Part shown: piece by piece, positions 11,857 through 19,663 of the stretch
Position numbering within the stretch: the first letter of the stretch is position 1
Layout: every line of letters starts with the position of its first letter
Source: Thermoleophilia bacterium
Lineage (GTDB): Bacteria; Actinomycetota; Thermoleophilia; Gaiellales; Gaiellaceae
Length of the DNA: 19,663 nucleotides
Assembly (NCBI GenBank): GCA_025934335.1
Contig: JAICYG010000032.1
Location: forward strand, 1 to 19,663
Reading direction: 5' to 3'
The notes under the pieces: generated by a model
What the model saw: only the letters and a program-made list of their open reading frames with translations
What the model was told of the DNA's origin: nothing
The model's database searches: none
Translations under genes and position numbers: made by a program

Positions 11857-13643
11857 CGGCGGCGCGCGTCGCCGCCCGGGCACTGGCCCTCGTCTCCGCG
11901 CTTGCCCTCGTCCCCGCCGCGCACGCGGCGACGAGCACCCCCGGCACGACCACCAACCCGCTCGCACCCGCGAGCCCCGCCACCCAGCCCTCCACGCCGC
12001 GGCTCACCACCGCGCAGGTGAGCCGCATCTTCCTGCGCGACCCCAAGATCGCCTCGTGGCTCGAGCGCTATCCGAAGGGCCCGGTCACCCAGGCCACGTA
12101 CGACAAGGGCAGCTGGACGGTGAACGTCTCGTCCGGCAACGCGGGGGAGGTCGCGACGGGCAAGGTCGACGACGCCACCGGCAGCGTGACGGAGGCGTGG
12201 ACGGGCCCGCAGGTCGCGTGGACCATGGGGCGCGGCTACCCGGGCGCCTTCGGCGGGACGAAGATCAACAGCTACCCGGTGTGGCTGGGCTTCTGCGCCG
12301 CGTTCCTGCTGGGGCTCGTCGACTGGCGGCGGCCGCTCTCGCTGCGCAACCTCGATCTGGTCGCGCTGCTCGCGTTCTCGGTTCCGCTCTGGTTCTTCAA
12401 CCACGGCCACGTCTTCGCGTCGGCGTCGCTCGTCGTGCCGGTCCTCGTCTGGCTGCTCGTGCGCTGCCTGTGGATCGCGCGCACCGACCGGCCGGCACGT
12501 GGCGCCGCCGTCTGGCCCGTGTGGCTGCTCGCCGCAGCGACCGTCTTCCTCGTGGGCTTTCGCATCGGGCTCGACGTCCGCACGTCGAACGTGATCGACG
12601 TCGGGTACTCCGGCGTCATCGGCGCCGAGCGGATCGTACGGGAGGGCGAGAGCCCGTACGGCAACTTCCCGCAGGAAGGCAACCTGCCGACCTGCGGACC
12701 GGCCGACGCGTCGGGGGAGGTGCGCGACCGCATCCAGACGAACGGACGCTGCGAGAACGCCAACCCGCTCGGCGACACGTACGGGCCGGTCGCCTACCTC
12801 GCGTACGTGCCCGGGTACCTCGCGTTCGGCTGGAGCGGCCAATGGGACAGCCTGCCGGCCGTGAAGGCGACGACGATCGGCTTCGACCTGCTCGCGCTGC
12901 TCGGCCTGGCGCTGGTCGGACGCCGGTTCGGCGGGCCTCGACTCGCAGCGACCCTCGCGTTCGCGTGGGCCGCGTGGCCGTTCTCGCAGTACGCGGCGAG
13001 CTCGAACACCAACGACACGATCGGCCCCGTCCTGCTGCTCTACGGCTTCCTGCTCGTGACGAGCGACGTGGGCCGCGGCGTCTTCGCGGCGCTGTCGGGG
13101 TGGACGAAGTTCGCCTCGCTCATCGTCGCCCCGCTCTGGTCGGGCTACCCCCAGGCGCGGCGCCCGAAGGCGACGGCGTGCTACTGGATCGCCTTTGCGC
13201 TCGCCACGCTCGCCGCGTTCTTCGTCCTCTTCCTCGAACCGTCGCCGCTCCACGCCGCCCGCGTCTTCTGGGACCGGACGATCGGGTTCCAGACGGGCCG
13301 GAGCGCACCGTGGTCGATCTGGGACTGGCGGCAGTACCACGCCAAGGGGATCCCGAACCTGCACGTCGTCCAACAGGTGCTCGAGGTCGCGCTCGTGGTG
13401 GGTGCGGTCGCCTGCTCCTGGTGGCCCCGCGTCCGGTCGCCGCTCCGGTTCGCCGCCCTGACCGCCGCGCTCCTGATCGGCTTCCAGCTCGTGCTCACCT
13501 ACTGGATCTACCTCTACCTGCCGTGGTTCTTCCCGTTCGCGGCGCTGACGCTCGTCGCCGCGCCCCACGTCCTCCCTGCGGCGGCCCCTGCCGGCGCGCC
13601 CGACGATGACGACAGCACGGAGCGAGCGCTGGTCGCAGCCTGA
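11853..13643 (+). CDS. Polytopic GT-C-like membrane protein with secreted PepSY-like N-terminal domain
   Basis: This is a 596-residue protein. A signal peptide (1-25, ending PAAHA before ATSTPG) precedes a Thr/Pro-rich linker (26-50). A PepSY-like module (about 51-135) includes SWTVNVSSGNAGEVATGKVDD, seen here as SWTVNVSSG and ATGKVDDATGSV, then TEAWTGPQVAWTMGRGY. From residue 143 on there are about ten hydrophobic helices. A loop with IVREGESPYGNFP and GDTYGPVAYLAYVPGYLAF resembles the first periplasmic loop of GT-C/GT87 lipid-linked sugar transferases. It probably adds sugars from polyprenyl-phosphate donors outside the membrane, but activity and acceptor are inferred. The GTG start overlaps gtrA by 4 nt, and the 3' end overlaps the next glycosyltransferase-like gene by 38 nt. 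Confidence 0.82.
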   Translation: MTAARVAARALALVSALALVPAAHAATSTPGTTTNPLAPASPATQPSTPRLTTAQVSRIFLRDPKIASWLERYPKGPVTQATYDKGSWTVNVSSGNAGEVATGKVDDATGSVTEAWTGPQVAWTMGRGYPGAFGGTKINSYPVWLGFCAAFLLGLVDWRRPLSLRNLDLVALLAFSVPLWFFNHGHVFASASLVVPVLVWLLVRCLWIARTDRPARGAAVWPVWLLAAATVFLVGFRIGLDVRTSNVIDVGYSGVIGAERIVREGESPYGNFPQEGNLPTCGPADASGEVRDRIQTNGRCENANPLGDTYGPVAYLAYVPGYLAFGWSGQWDSLPAVKATTIGFDLLALLGLALVGRRFGGPRLAATLAFAWAAWPFSQYAASSNTNDTIGPVLLLYGFLLVTSDVGRGVFAALSGWTKFASLIVAPLWSGYPQARRPKATACYWIAFALATLAAFFVLFLEPSPLHAARVFWDRTIGFQTGRSAPWSIWDWRQYHAKGIPNLHVVQQVLEVALVVGAVACSWWPRVRSPLRFAALTAALLIGFQLVLTYWIYLYLPWFFPFAALTLVAAPHVLPAAAPAGAPDDDDSTERALVAA

Positions 13644-14829
13644 CGGCTGGGGCTTCGTCGCGGCCTGCGGGTCGGCGGCGCTGTTCCTGGTCGGCTGGGG
13701 GCTCGTGCACCGCTGGTTCTGGGCGCACGGCCAGCTCGTCGACACGCCGGGGTACCAGGCCTACGGGGAGGCGATGCGGCACGGGCTCGTCCCGTACCGC
13801 GACTTCGCCGTCGAGTACCCGCCGGGCGCCCTGCCGGCGTTCGTCGTGCCGACCTTCCTCGGCGCGTCCTACGACACCGCGTTCGCCTGGACGATGGCGG
13901 TGTGCGGCGTCGCTGCGGTGCTCGTCGTCTCGTCCGTGTCGTGGCGGGCGGGCGTTTACGCCGCGCTGCTGCCGGTGCTCGTCGGGTCGCTCGTCCTCTC
14001 GCGGTTCGACCTCTGGCCCGCGCTGCTCGCGATCGGAGCGCTCGCCGCGCTGTGGGCCGGGCGCGACCGGCTCGGCTGGGCCGTCCTGGCGCTCGCGATC
14101 GCCGCGAAGGTCTGGCCCGCCGTGCTGCTGCCGCTGGCGATTGCCTGGACGTGGCGGCGGCGCGGGCGGCGGGAGGGAGTCGTCTGCGCGGTCGTCCTCG
14201 CAGTCGTTCTCGCCGCGATCTTCATCCCGTTCGTCGTGCTCGCGCCGCACGGCGTGTGGGAGAGCGTGCGCGGCCAGGCCGACCGGCCGCTCCAGCTCGA
14301 GAGCCTCGGGTCGGCGCTGCTGATCGTCGCCGGCGACGCGCGCGGGGTGATCACCTCCCACGGCTCGCAGAACCTGGTCGGCCCGCATGCCGGTACGGCC
14401 GCGACCGTCCTGCCCCTGCTGCAGGCGGCCGCGCTCGTCGGGCTCTGGGCGGCCTTCGGCCGCGTCCCGCGCACGCGCGACGACCTGCTGCGCTACGCGG
14501 CTGCGTGCGTGTGCGCGTTCGTGGCGTTCGACAAGGTCTTCTCGCCGCAGTACCTGATCTGGCTCGTCCCGTTCGTGCCGCTCGTACGGGGCCGGCGCGG
14601 GCTCGCGGCAGCCGGCCTGCTCACGGCCGCCCTCGTGCTGACACAGGTCTGGTTCCCGCTGCGCTACTGGCGCTTCGTCGGGCTCGACCGCAGCCTCGCA
14701 GGGGTCGTGCTGGCTCGGGACCTCGTCGTGGCCGCGCTGCTCGCGCTGCTGGCATGGCCGTCGGCTCAGGTGAGCTCGACCGGCACCCGCACGAGGCGGC
14801 AGTCGGTCGCCCGCCCGTCGGCGCCGTAG
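13606..14829 (+). CDS. GT87-like (DUF2029) polytopic glycosyltransferase
   Basis: This is a 407-residue protein with about ten membrane helices. The first outside loop reads DTPGYQAYGEAMRHGLVPYRDF followed by AVEYPPGALPAF, seen here as AYGEAMRHGLVPYRDF and EYPPGAL. The PYRDF-x-EYPPG pattern is typical of GT87 alpha-mannosyltransferase-like membrane enzymes that use polyprenyl-phosphate mannose. Later motifs are SRFDLWPALL, AAKVWPAVLLPLA and FSPQYLIWLVPF. The 5' end overlaps the preceding membrane-protein gene by 38 nt in another frame. The last 21 codons (SSTGTRTRRQS ... RPSAP) run antisense over the 3' end of the YmdB-like gene and are probably an unstructured tail. Together with GtrA and its neighbour it forms an envelope-glycan cluster. 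Confidence 0.88.
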   Translation: MTTARSERWSQPDGWGFVAACGSAALFLVGWGLVHRWFWAHGQLVDTPGYQAYGEAMRHGLVPYRDFAVEYPPGALPAFVVPTFLGASYDTAFAWTMAVCGVAAVLVVSSVSWRAGVYAALLPVLVGSLVLSRFDLWPALLAIGALAALWAGRDRLGWAVLALAIAAKVWPAVLLPLAIAWTWRRRGRREGVVCAVVLAVVLAAIFIPFVVLAPHGVWESVRGQADRPLQLESLGSALLIVAGDARGVITSHGSQNLVGPHAGTAATVLPLLQAAALVGLWAAFGRVPRTRDDLLRYAAACVCAFVAFDKVFSPQYLIWLVPFVPLVRGRRGLAAAGLLTAALVLTQVWFPLRYWRFVGLDRSLAGVVLARDLVVAALLALLAWPSAQVSSTGTRTRRQSVARPSAP

Positions 14830-15536
14830 TCGACGACCACGCCCTCGATGCGGACGTCGCCGGTCGCCGGTTCGAGCCGCACCGGCTGGCCGGTGACGAA
14901 GCGCTTGATCGCACCCTCGTCGACGCTGCCGATCACCGAGTCGTGCGGGCCGGTCATGCCGGCGTCCGTGATCGCTGCCGTTCCCCCGGCGAGGACGCGC
15001 GCGTCGTTCGTCTGCACGTGCGTGTGCGTGCCGAGCACCGCGGTGACGCGCCCGTCGAGGTGCCGGGCGAGGGCGACCTTCTCGCTCGTCGCCTCCGCGT
15101 GGAAGTCGACGACGATCATCGGCGTCTGTGTGCGCGCCTCCGCGACGAGCCGGTCGGCGGTGATGAACGCGTTCTCGAACGGGTTGAGCGCGAACATGCC
15201 GAGGAGGTTGATTACCGCCACACCGTCGTGCACCGCCAGTCCCCGTCCCGGTGTGCGCGGCGAGAGGTTCGCGGGCCGCAGGACGCGGTCGGTGCCCGAC
15301 AGGTAGGGCGCGAAGCCCTGCTGACCCCACACCCAGTTGCCCAGCGTGACGACGTCTGCGCCGCTCGCCAGGAGACGGTCGGCGATCTTGGCGGTGATGC
15401 CGCGCCCCGCGGCGGCGTTCTCGCCGTTGACGACGCAGAAGTCGATCGCGAGCTCGGTGCGCAGCTGCGGCAGCCGCTGCTCCACGGCGCGACGGCCGGG
15501 CGAGCCGAAGACGTCGGCGACGAAGAGGAGGCGCAT
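14766..15536 (-). CDS. YmdB-family metallophosphoesterase with His68 replaced by Trp
   Basis: This is a 256-residue protein, near the family length of about 265. Metal ligands match YmdB: D8 (ADVFGSPGR), E39-N40 (NGENAAAGRGI), N67, H146 (DFHAEATSEK), and H171/H173 (GTHTHVQT). The conserved DAGMTGPHDSVIG follows. Residue 68, a histidine (GNHxW) that serves as general acid in YmdB-type 2',3'-cyclic nucleotide phosphodiesterases, is tryptophan here (LGNWVWGQQ). The metal site should form, but catalysis may be altered or lost. The gene starts 13 nt after the M23-like gene, so the two are probably one transcript. It converges on the GT87-like gene with a 64-nt overlap and no visible terminator. 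Confidence 0.93.
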   Translation of the reverse strand: MRLLFVADVFGSPGRRAVEQRLPQLRTELAIDFCVVNGENAAAGRGITAKIADRLLASGADVVTLGNWVWGQQGFAPYLSGTDRVLRPANLSPRTPGRGLAVHDGVAVINLLGMFALNPFENAFITADRLVAEARTQTPMIVVDFHAEATSEKVALARHLDGRVTAVLGTHTHVQTNDARVLAGGTAAITDAGMTGPHDSVIGSVDEGAIKRFVTGQPVRLEPATGDVRIEGVVVDYGADGRATDCRLVRVPVELT

Positions 15537-15549
15537 GGCGCGTCGCCGG

Positions 15550-16353
15550 CTAGGGCGACTGGAGCGTCGCGGCCGGGTGCACCTCGATCACGACGTGGTT
15601 CCCGGAGTCGTTCGTGTACCGCGCGAGCGCCTGCCGCTCAGCCCGCGAGAAGTCGAGCAGCTGTCCGAGGTGCGTCGCGCCGGCCGCGACCGTGGAGCCG
15701 ACGACGAGCGACGGGTCGAGCCGGACGTGCGAGATGTCGACCGCGAGCGACGGCGCGCCGGTCGGCTCGATCTGGATCGTGGAGCCGAAGCGCCGGCCGT
15801 TCAGGATCACGCGGTCGATGGCGACGATCGTGCCGTCGACCGGCGCGTAGACGTCGGTCCCGGACGGGGCGCCGACGTCGAGGGCGGACGTGGTTCCGGA
15901 GGCTCCGCCCGACAGCTGGTACCAGCGGGGCCCGACGGTCGAGCCGCCGACGAGGCCGTGGACGAGACGCTTGATGAGGCCTTCGTTCGCCTGGCGGCCG
16001 AGCGGGTCGAGAGCGAGCGCTCCGTCGGAGCCGCCCGCGTAGCCGATGGCGGTCACGCGCGACTGGTTGACGGGCAGCTGAAGGTGGAGCGAGCCGATCT
16101 TCGCCACGATCTCGGGCTGCGGCGGGCCCGCCGGGAGGAGCTGGGTCGAGCTCGACGTCAGCGGCGCCGTGGTCGTGGCGCCCGAGCCGCCGAAGGCGGA
16201 GAGGAGCAGGATGACGGCGGCGACCGCCGAGACGAGCACCAGCACGGCGACGAGCCGCCTGCGCCGCTCGCGCTCGCGGCGGCGTACGGCCGTGCGCCGG
16301 TCGGCTGGGCGTCCGCGCGCAGCGCGTGCGCTCCCTGGGGCGGGGGGCGGCAT
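15550..16353 (-). CDS. Membrane-anchored M23-like (LytM) protein, catalytic site degenerate
   Basis: This is a 267-residue protein. A strongly basic N-terminus (RRRERERRRR) precedes one membrane helix (34-54), a Ser/Thr/Pro linker, and an outside domain. Residues about 150-260 resemble the M23 beta-sheet: SALDVGAPSGTDVYAPVDGTIVAID, seen here as ALDVGAPSGTDVYAPVDG, then SHVRLDPSLVVGSTVAAG and GNHVVIEVHP. The first zinc ligand (H of HxxxD) is T155, and the HxH motif reads H253-V-V255. Zinc peptidase activity is therefore doubtful, and a peptidoglycan-binding or hydrolase-regulating role is more likely, as for EnvC/NlpD-type LytM proteins. The promoter TTGAAA-17 nt-TACGGT lies 7 nt before the ATG. 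The YmdB-like gene is 13 nt downstream. Confidence 0.78.
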   Translation of the reverse strand: MPPPAPGSARAARGRPADRRTAVRRRERERRRRLVAVLVLVSAVAAVILLLSAFGGSGATTTAPLTSSSTQLLPAGPPQPEIVAKIGSLHLQLPVNQSRVTAIGYAGGSDGALALDPLGRQANEGLIKRLVHGLVGGSTVGPRWYQLSGGASGTTSALDVGAPSGTDVYAPVDGTIVAIDRVILNGRRFGSTIQIEPTGAPSLAVDISHVRLDPSLVVGSTVAAGATHLGQLLDFSRAERQALARYTNDSGNHVVIEVHPAATLQSP

Positions 16354-16360
16354 CCGGGGC

Positions 16361-16396
16361 ACCGTAGCGGAGCTAGCCCGGCCTTTCAACCGGGCT
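16361..16396 (-). promoter_or_regulatory. Promoter of the M23-like gene with a dyad over the -35 box
   Basis: On the minus strand TTGAAA (16389-16384), a 17-nt spacer and TACGGT (16366-16361) form a good sigma70-type promoter whose start point would fall at the ATG (16353). The -35 box sits in the loop of an inverted repeat, AGCCCGG (16375-16381) / CCGGGCT (16390-16396), with 7-bp arms and an 8-nt loop. The dyad is placed like a repressor operator. Confidence 0.6.
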
Positions 16397-16536
16397 TGTG
16401 ACACGTGCAACGGGCGTCGTTCCACGGGTTCGTCCCAGAGTTCGTGACGATCGAGCGCGAGCGCGCCATCGGCTGCCAGGGACCAGTCCCATGCGGGCGG
16501 CCGGAGGGCGCGGACGACGGCGGTACGATCGGGAAC
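16397..16536. other. Spacer upstream of the AI-2E family transporter gene
   Basis: This is the rest of the 183-nt divergent spacer. TACGAT (16524-16529) lies 7 nt before the GTG at 16537 and is a candidate -10 box for a leaderless transporter-hemB-hemL transcript. The frame is open upstream to a GTG at 16405, but that extension (QRASFHGFVPEF...) lacks transporter-family character. Nothing else was recognised. Confidence 0.35.
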
Positions 16537-17799
16537 GTGATCGCCCGCGGTGTAGGCGCGCCCGAGCCGCCCGCCGGCGGGGGGACGCCTGCCGCCGACC
16601 CGCGCCCCACGCGGATCGTCGTCCCGCGCTGGATCCAGCTCGTGGGGCTGCCGCTCGTGCTGGTGCTCGCGTGGATCGTGGTTCGCGCGACCGGTCACGT
16701 CGTCTTCGTCTTCGGGGTTGCGGCGCTCGTGGCGCTGCTGCTCGACCCGCTCGCCCGGGCGCTCCAGCGGCTGCGACTCCCGCGCGGCCTCTCGGTCGCG
16801 CTCGTGTACCTGAGCTTCCTGGCGGCGCTGGGGCTCGTCATCTTCGCCGTGGCGACCTCCGTCGCAGGCGAGACGACGACGGCGGCCAACCGGTTGAACG
16901 ACTACTTCACGCATCCTCGCGCCGGGACCGGACAGACCTCGGCCGACCGCGACGTCGACCGCCTCCAGCACTGGCTCGACCGACACCATCTGAAGACGGT
17001 GCGGGTCCAGCAGCGCGGTCACAAGCTCGTCCGCCAGATCCGGCGCCGCGACATCGGGAAGTACACGCACCGTGTGGTCACGTTCGCCGAAGGAGCCGCG
17101 ATCTCGATCGGCAAGACGCTGTTCGCTCTCGTCCTGCTCCTCGTGATCTCGATCTACATGCTGCTCGACATGCCGCGCCTGGAGCGGGCCGTCGACCGGC
17201 GGTTCCCGCCCCGGGGCGGTGAGCGGTCGCTCGTGCGCCAGATCGAGGACGCACTGGCCTCCTACGTCCGCGGCCAGTTCCTGCTCAGCCTGATCATCGG
17301 CACCACCGCCGGGCTCGGGCTGTGGATCTTCGGCCTGGCGGGGCTGCTCCCGGACGCGAGCCAGTACGCCCTGCTGTTCGGCGCCTGGGTCGCGGTCGCG
17401 GAGCTGATTCCGTACCTCGGCCCGTGGCTCGGCGCGATCCCGCCGCTCGTCTACGCGCTCGTCGTCCACCCGCTCTCGGCCGTCTGGGTGGCCATCCTCT
17501 TCCTGGCGATCCACCAGCTCGAGGGCCACGTCGTCGTGCCCAAGGTGATGGGGAGCGCGCTGCGGCTGCACCCGCTGCTCGTCATCTTCGGCCTCGCCGC
17601 GGGAACCGAGATCTACGGCCTGCCGGGCGCGCTGATCGCGTTGCCGTTCCTCGCCGCGTCCCGCGCGATCTGGGAGTTCTTCGGCCACCGCATCCGGCTG
17701 GAGCCCTGGGACCCGGACGGTGGGCCGCCGTCCGGTGGCGACGTGCCGGTCGAGGTCGAGCTCGTCGAGCCGCCGCCTCGCGCTAGCGTGGAGGCATGA
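16537..17799 (+). CDS. AI-2E/PerM family transporter
   Basis: This is a 420-residue polytopic protein. After a Pro-rich cytoplasmic N-terminus, helices begin near 33 (VGLPLVLVLAWIVV) and continue FGVAALVALLLDPL, VALVYLSFLAALGLVIFAV. A soluble stretch (about 110-185) follows. The family signature region comes after it: SLVRQIEDALASYVRGQFLLSL, seen here as QIEDALASYVRGQ, then VAELIPYLGPWLGAIPPLVYAL and HQLEGHVVVPKVMGSALRLHPL, seen as QLEGHVVVPKVMG. This is the PerM/TqsA/YdiK (UPF0118) family, with proposed roles in AI-2 export or Na+/H+ exchange; the substrate is unknown. GTG 16537 is chosen because TACGAT lies 7 nt before it and the upstream extension looks non-coding. The stop overlaps hemB as ATGA. 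Confidence 0.93.
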   Translation: MIARGVGAPEPPAGGGTPAADPRPTRIVVPRWIQLVGLPLVLVLAWIVVRATGHVVFVFGVAALVALLLDPLARALQRLRLPRGLSVALVYLSFLAALGLVIFAVATSVAGETTTAANRLNDYFTHPRAGTGQTSADRDVDRLQHWLDRHHLKTVRVQQRGHKLVRQIRRRDIGKYTHRVVTFAEGAAISIGKTLFALVLLLVISIYMLLDMPRLERAVDRRFPPRGGERSLVRQIEDALASYVRGQFLLSLIIGTTAGLGLWIFGLAGLLPDASQYALLFGAWVAVAELIPYLGPWLGAIPPLVYALVVHPLSAVWVAILFLAIHQLEGHVVVPKVMGSALRLHPLLVIFGLAAGTEIYGLPGALIALPFLAASRAIWEFFGHRIRLEPWDPDGGPPSGGDVPVEVELVEPPPRASVEA

Positions 17800-18742
17800 G
17801 CACGTTCCCCGCAGCGCGCCTGCGCCGGCTGCGCAGCACCGCGGGCCTGCGCGACCTCGTCCGCGAGACGGAGGTGTCGCTCGACGACCTGATCCTGCCG
17901 CTCTTCGTGGCGCCGGACGCGCTCGGCAACGACGCCCTGCCGGCGATGCAGCGGTTCACGGTCGAGGGCGTCGTGCGCGAGTGCGAGGAGCTCGTCCGGA
18001 TCGGCGCGCGGGCGGTGATCCTCTTCGGGGTCCCCGAGTCGAAGGACGACGAGGGATCGGGCGCCTGGGTCGACGACGGCATCGTCCAGCAGGCGCTCCG
18101 TGCACTGCGGCCGCGCTTCCCCGAGCTGCTCCTGCTCACCGATGTGTGCCTCTGCGAGTACACCGCCCACGGGCACTGCGGCGTGCTGCACGACGATCGC
18201 GTCGACAACGACGCGTCGGTGGAGCTGCTGGCGCGCACGGCGGTCTCGCACGTCGAGGCGGGGGCCGACGCCGTGTGCCCGAGCGACATGATGGACGGCC
18301 GCGTGGGGGCGATCCGCGAGCGCCTGCCCGAGACGCCGATCGTCGCCTACTCCGCCAAGTACGCGTCCGCCTTCTACGGCCCGTTCCGCGACGTCGCGGG
18401 CAGCGCACCCTCGTTCGGCGACCGGCGCAGCTACCAGATGGATCCCGGCAACGTCCGCGAGGCGCTGCGCGAGTGCGAGCTCGACGTCGCCGAGGGCGCC
18501 GACGTGCTGCTGGTGAAGCCGGCGCTTCCGTACCTCGACGTGGTGCGCGCGGTGCGCGAGCGCTTCGACCTGCCGGTTGCCGCCTACAACGTCAGCGGCG
18601 AGTACGCGATGGTGAAGGCCGCCGCCGCGGCCGGGCACCTCGACGAGCGGGCCGCCGCGCTCGAGTCGCTCACCGCGATCAAGCGGGCCGGCGCGGACAT
18701 GATCTTCACGTACTGGGTCCGGGACGTCGCCTCGTGGCTCGT

Positions 18743-18746
<4 letters not shown>
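17796..18746 (+). CDS. hemB: Delta-aminolevulinic acid dehydratase (porphobilinogen synthase)
   Basis: This is a 316-residue protein, near the family length of about 325. It condenses two 5-aminolevulinates to porphobilinogen in heme biosynthesis. The catalytic zinc site C118-x-C120 and C128 is intact (DVCLCEYTAHGHCG), so it is a zinc-dependent type. The Schiff-base lysines are K188 (AYSAKYASAFYGPFR) and K241 (LLVKPALPYLD). The start overlaps the transporter stop as ATGA, and the stop overlaps the hemL start as GTGA. A TAGCGT hexamer 6 nt before the ATG may add an internal leaderless promoter, and GGAGG also precedes the start closely. Confidence 0.98.

Positions 18747-19663
<917 letters not shown>

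Noticed and set aside
11628..13745. Very long minus-strand open frame antisense to the GT-like genes, about 700 codons
   Set aside because: Composition is dominated by Arg/Asp/Glu/Pro from reading GC-rich codons backwards; the plus strand has signal peptide, membrane helices and family motifs.
16361..16440. tRNA-like stretch (GTAGCGGAGC, a TTTCAA loop in a GC stem, then GGGTTCGTCCC)
   Set aside because: The stem closes an 8-nt loop, no D-loop GG, T-arm or acceptor stem can be paired, and the same bases form a good promoter with a -35 dyad.

Overview
The window comes from a chromosome of a very GC-rich bacterium. It has dense gene packing, many GTG starts, many 4-nt ATGA/GTGA gene overlaps, and actinobacterial-type gene families (paaABCD phenylacetyl-CoA oxygenase, GT87-type membrane glycosyltransferases, GtrA, PRC-barrel and HIRAN proteins). 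I infer an actinomycetote, possibly a deep-branching lineage such as Thermoleophilia/Gaiellales. That placement is an inference from gene style and was not tested. No rRNA, tRNA, insertion sequence, prophage or CRISPR array was found.

Layout. 1-2213: an S9-type peptidase (C-terminus outside the window) translationally coupled to a GlxA-type AraC regulator, head-to-head with a free-standing DJ-1/PfpI protein. 2284-5599 (minus): a phenylacetyl-CoA 1,2-epoxidase operon, paaA-paaB-paaC-Nudix-(GNAT::paaD), read away from a divergent TetR regulator at 5658. The 58-nt spacer between them carries a near-perfect 26-nt palindrome whose two arms also look like the -10 boxes of the two promoters. 6275-7563: a diacylglycerol/sphingosine-kinase-like lipid kinase and a stand-alone HIRAN protein. 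7531-7640: a cluster of dyads and a long hairpin built from CCATGG units, running into the start of a class I methyltransferase. 8330-8629 (minus): a thioredoxin fold without its redox cysteines. 8732-11031: a small membrane protein, an alkaline-phosphatase-superfamily phosphodiesterase and a protein-L-isoaspartate methyltransferase. 11041-14829: a PRC-barrel-like protein, then GtrA and two polytopic glycosyltransferase-like proteins in overlapping frames, probably for envelope glycan assembly. 14766-16353 (minus): a YmdB-type metallophosphoesterase with a Trp in place of the catalytic His, and a membrane-anchored M23-like protein that has lost metal ligands. 16537-19663: an AI-2E/PerM family transporter overlapping hemB, which overlaps hemL (cut by the window end).

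The most unusual parts are the paa operon (acetyltransferase fused in frame to PaaD, inserted Nudix gene, no paaE), its operator, the 7.5-7.64 kb dyad cluster, and three proteins that keep their folds but lose catalytic residues. Several genes have a TAnnnT hexamer 6-8 nt before the start codon, which suggests frequent leaderless transcription. I did not find a wholly new defence or mobile system.
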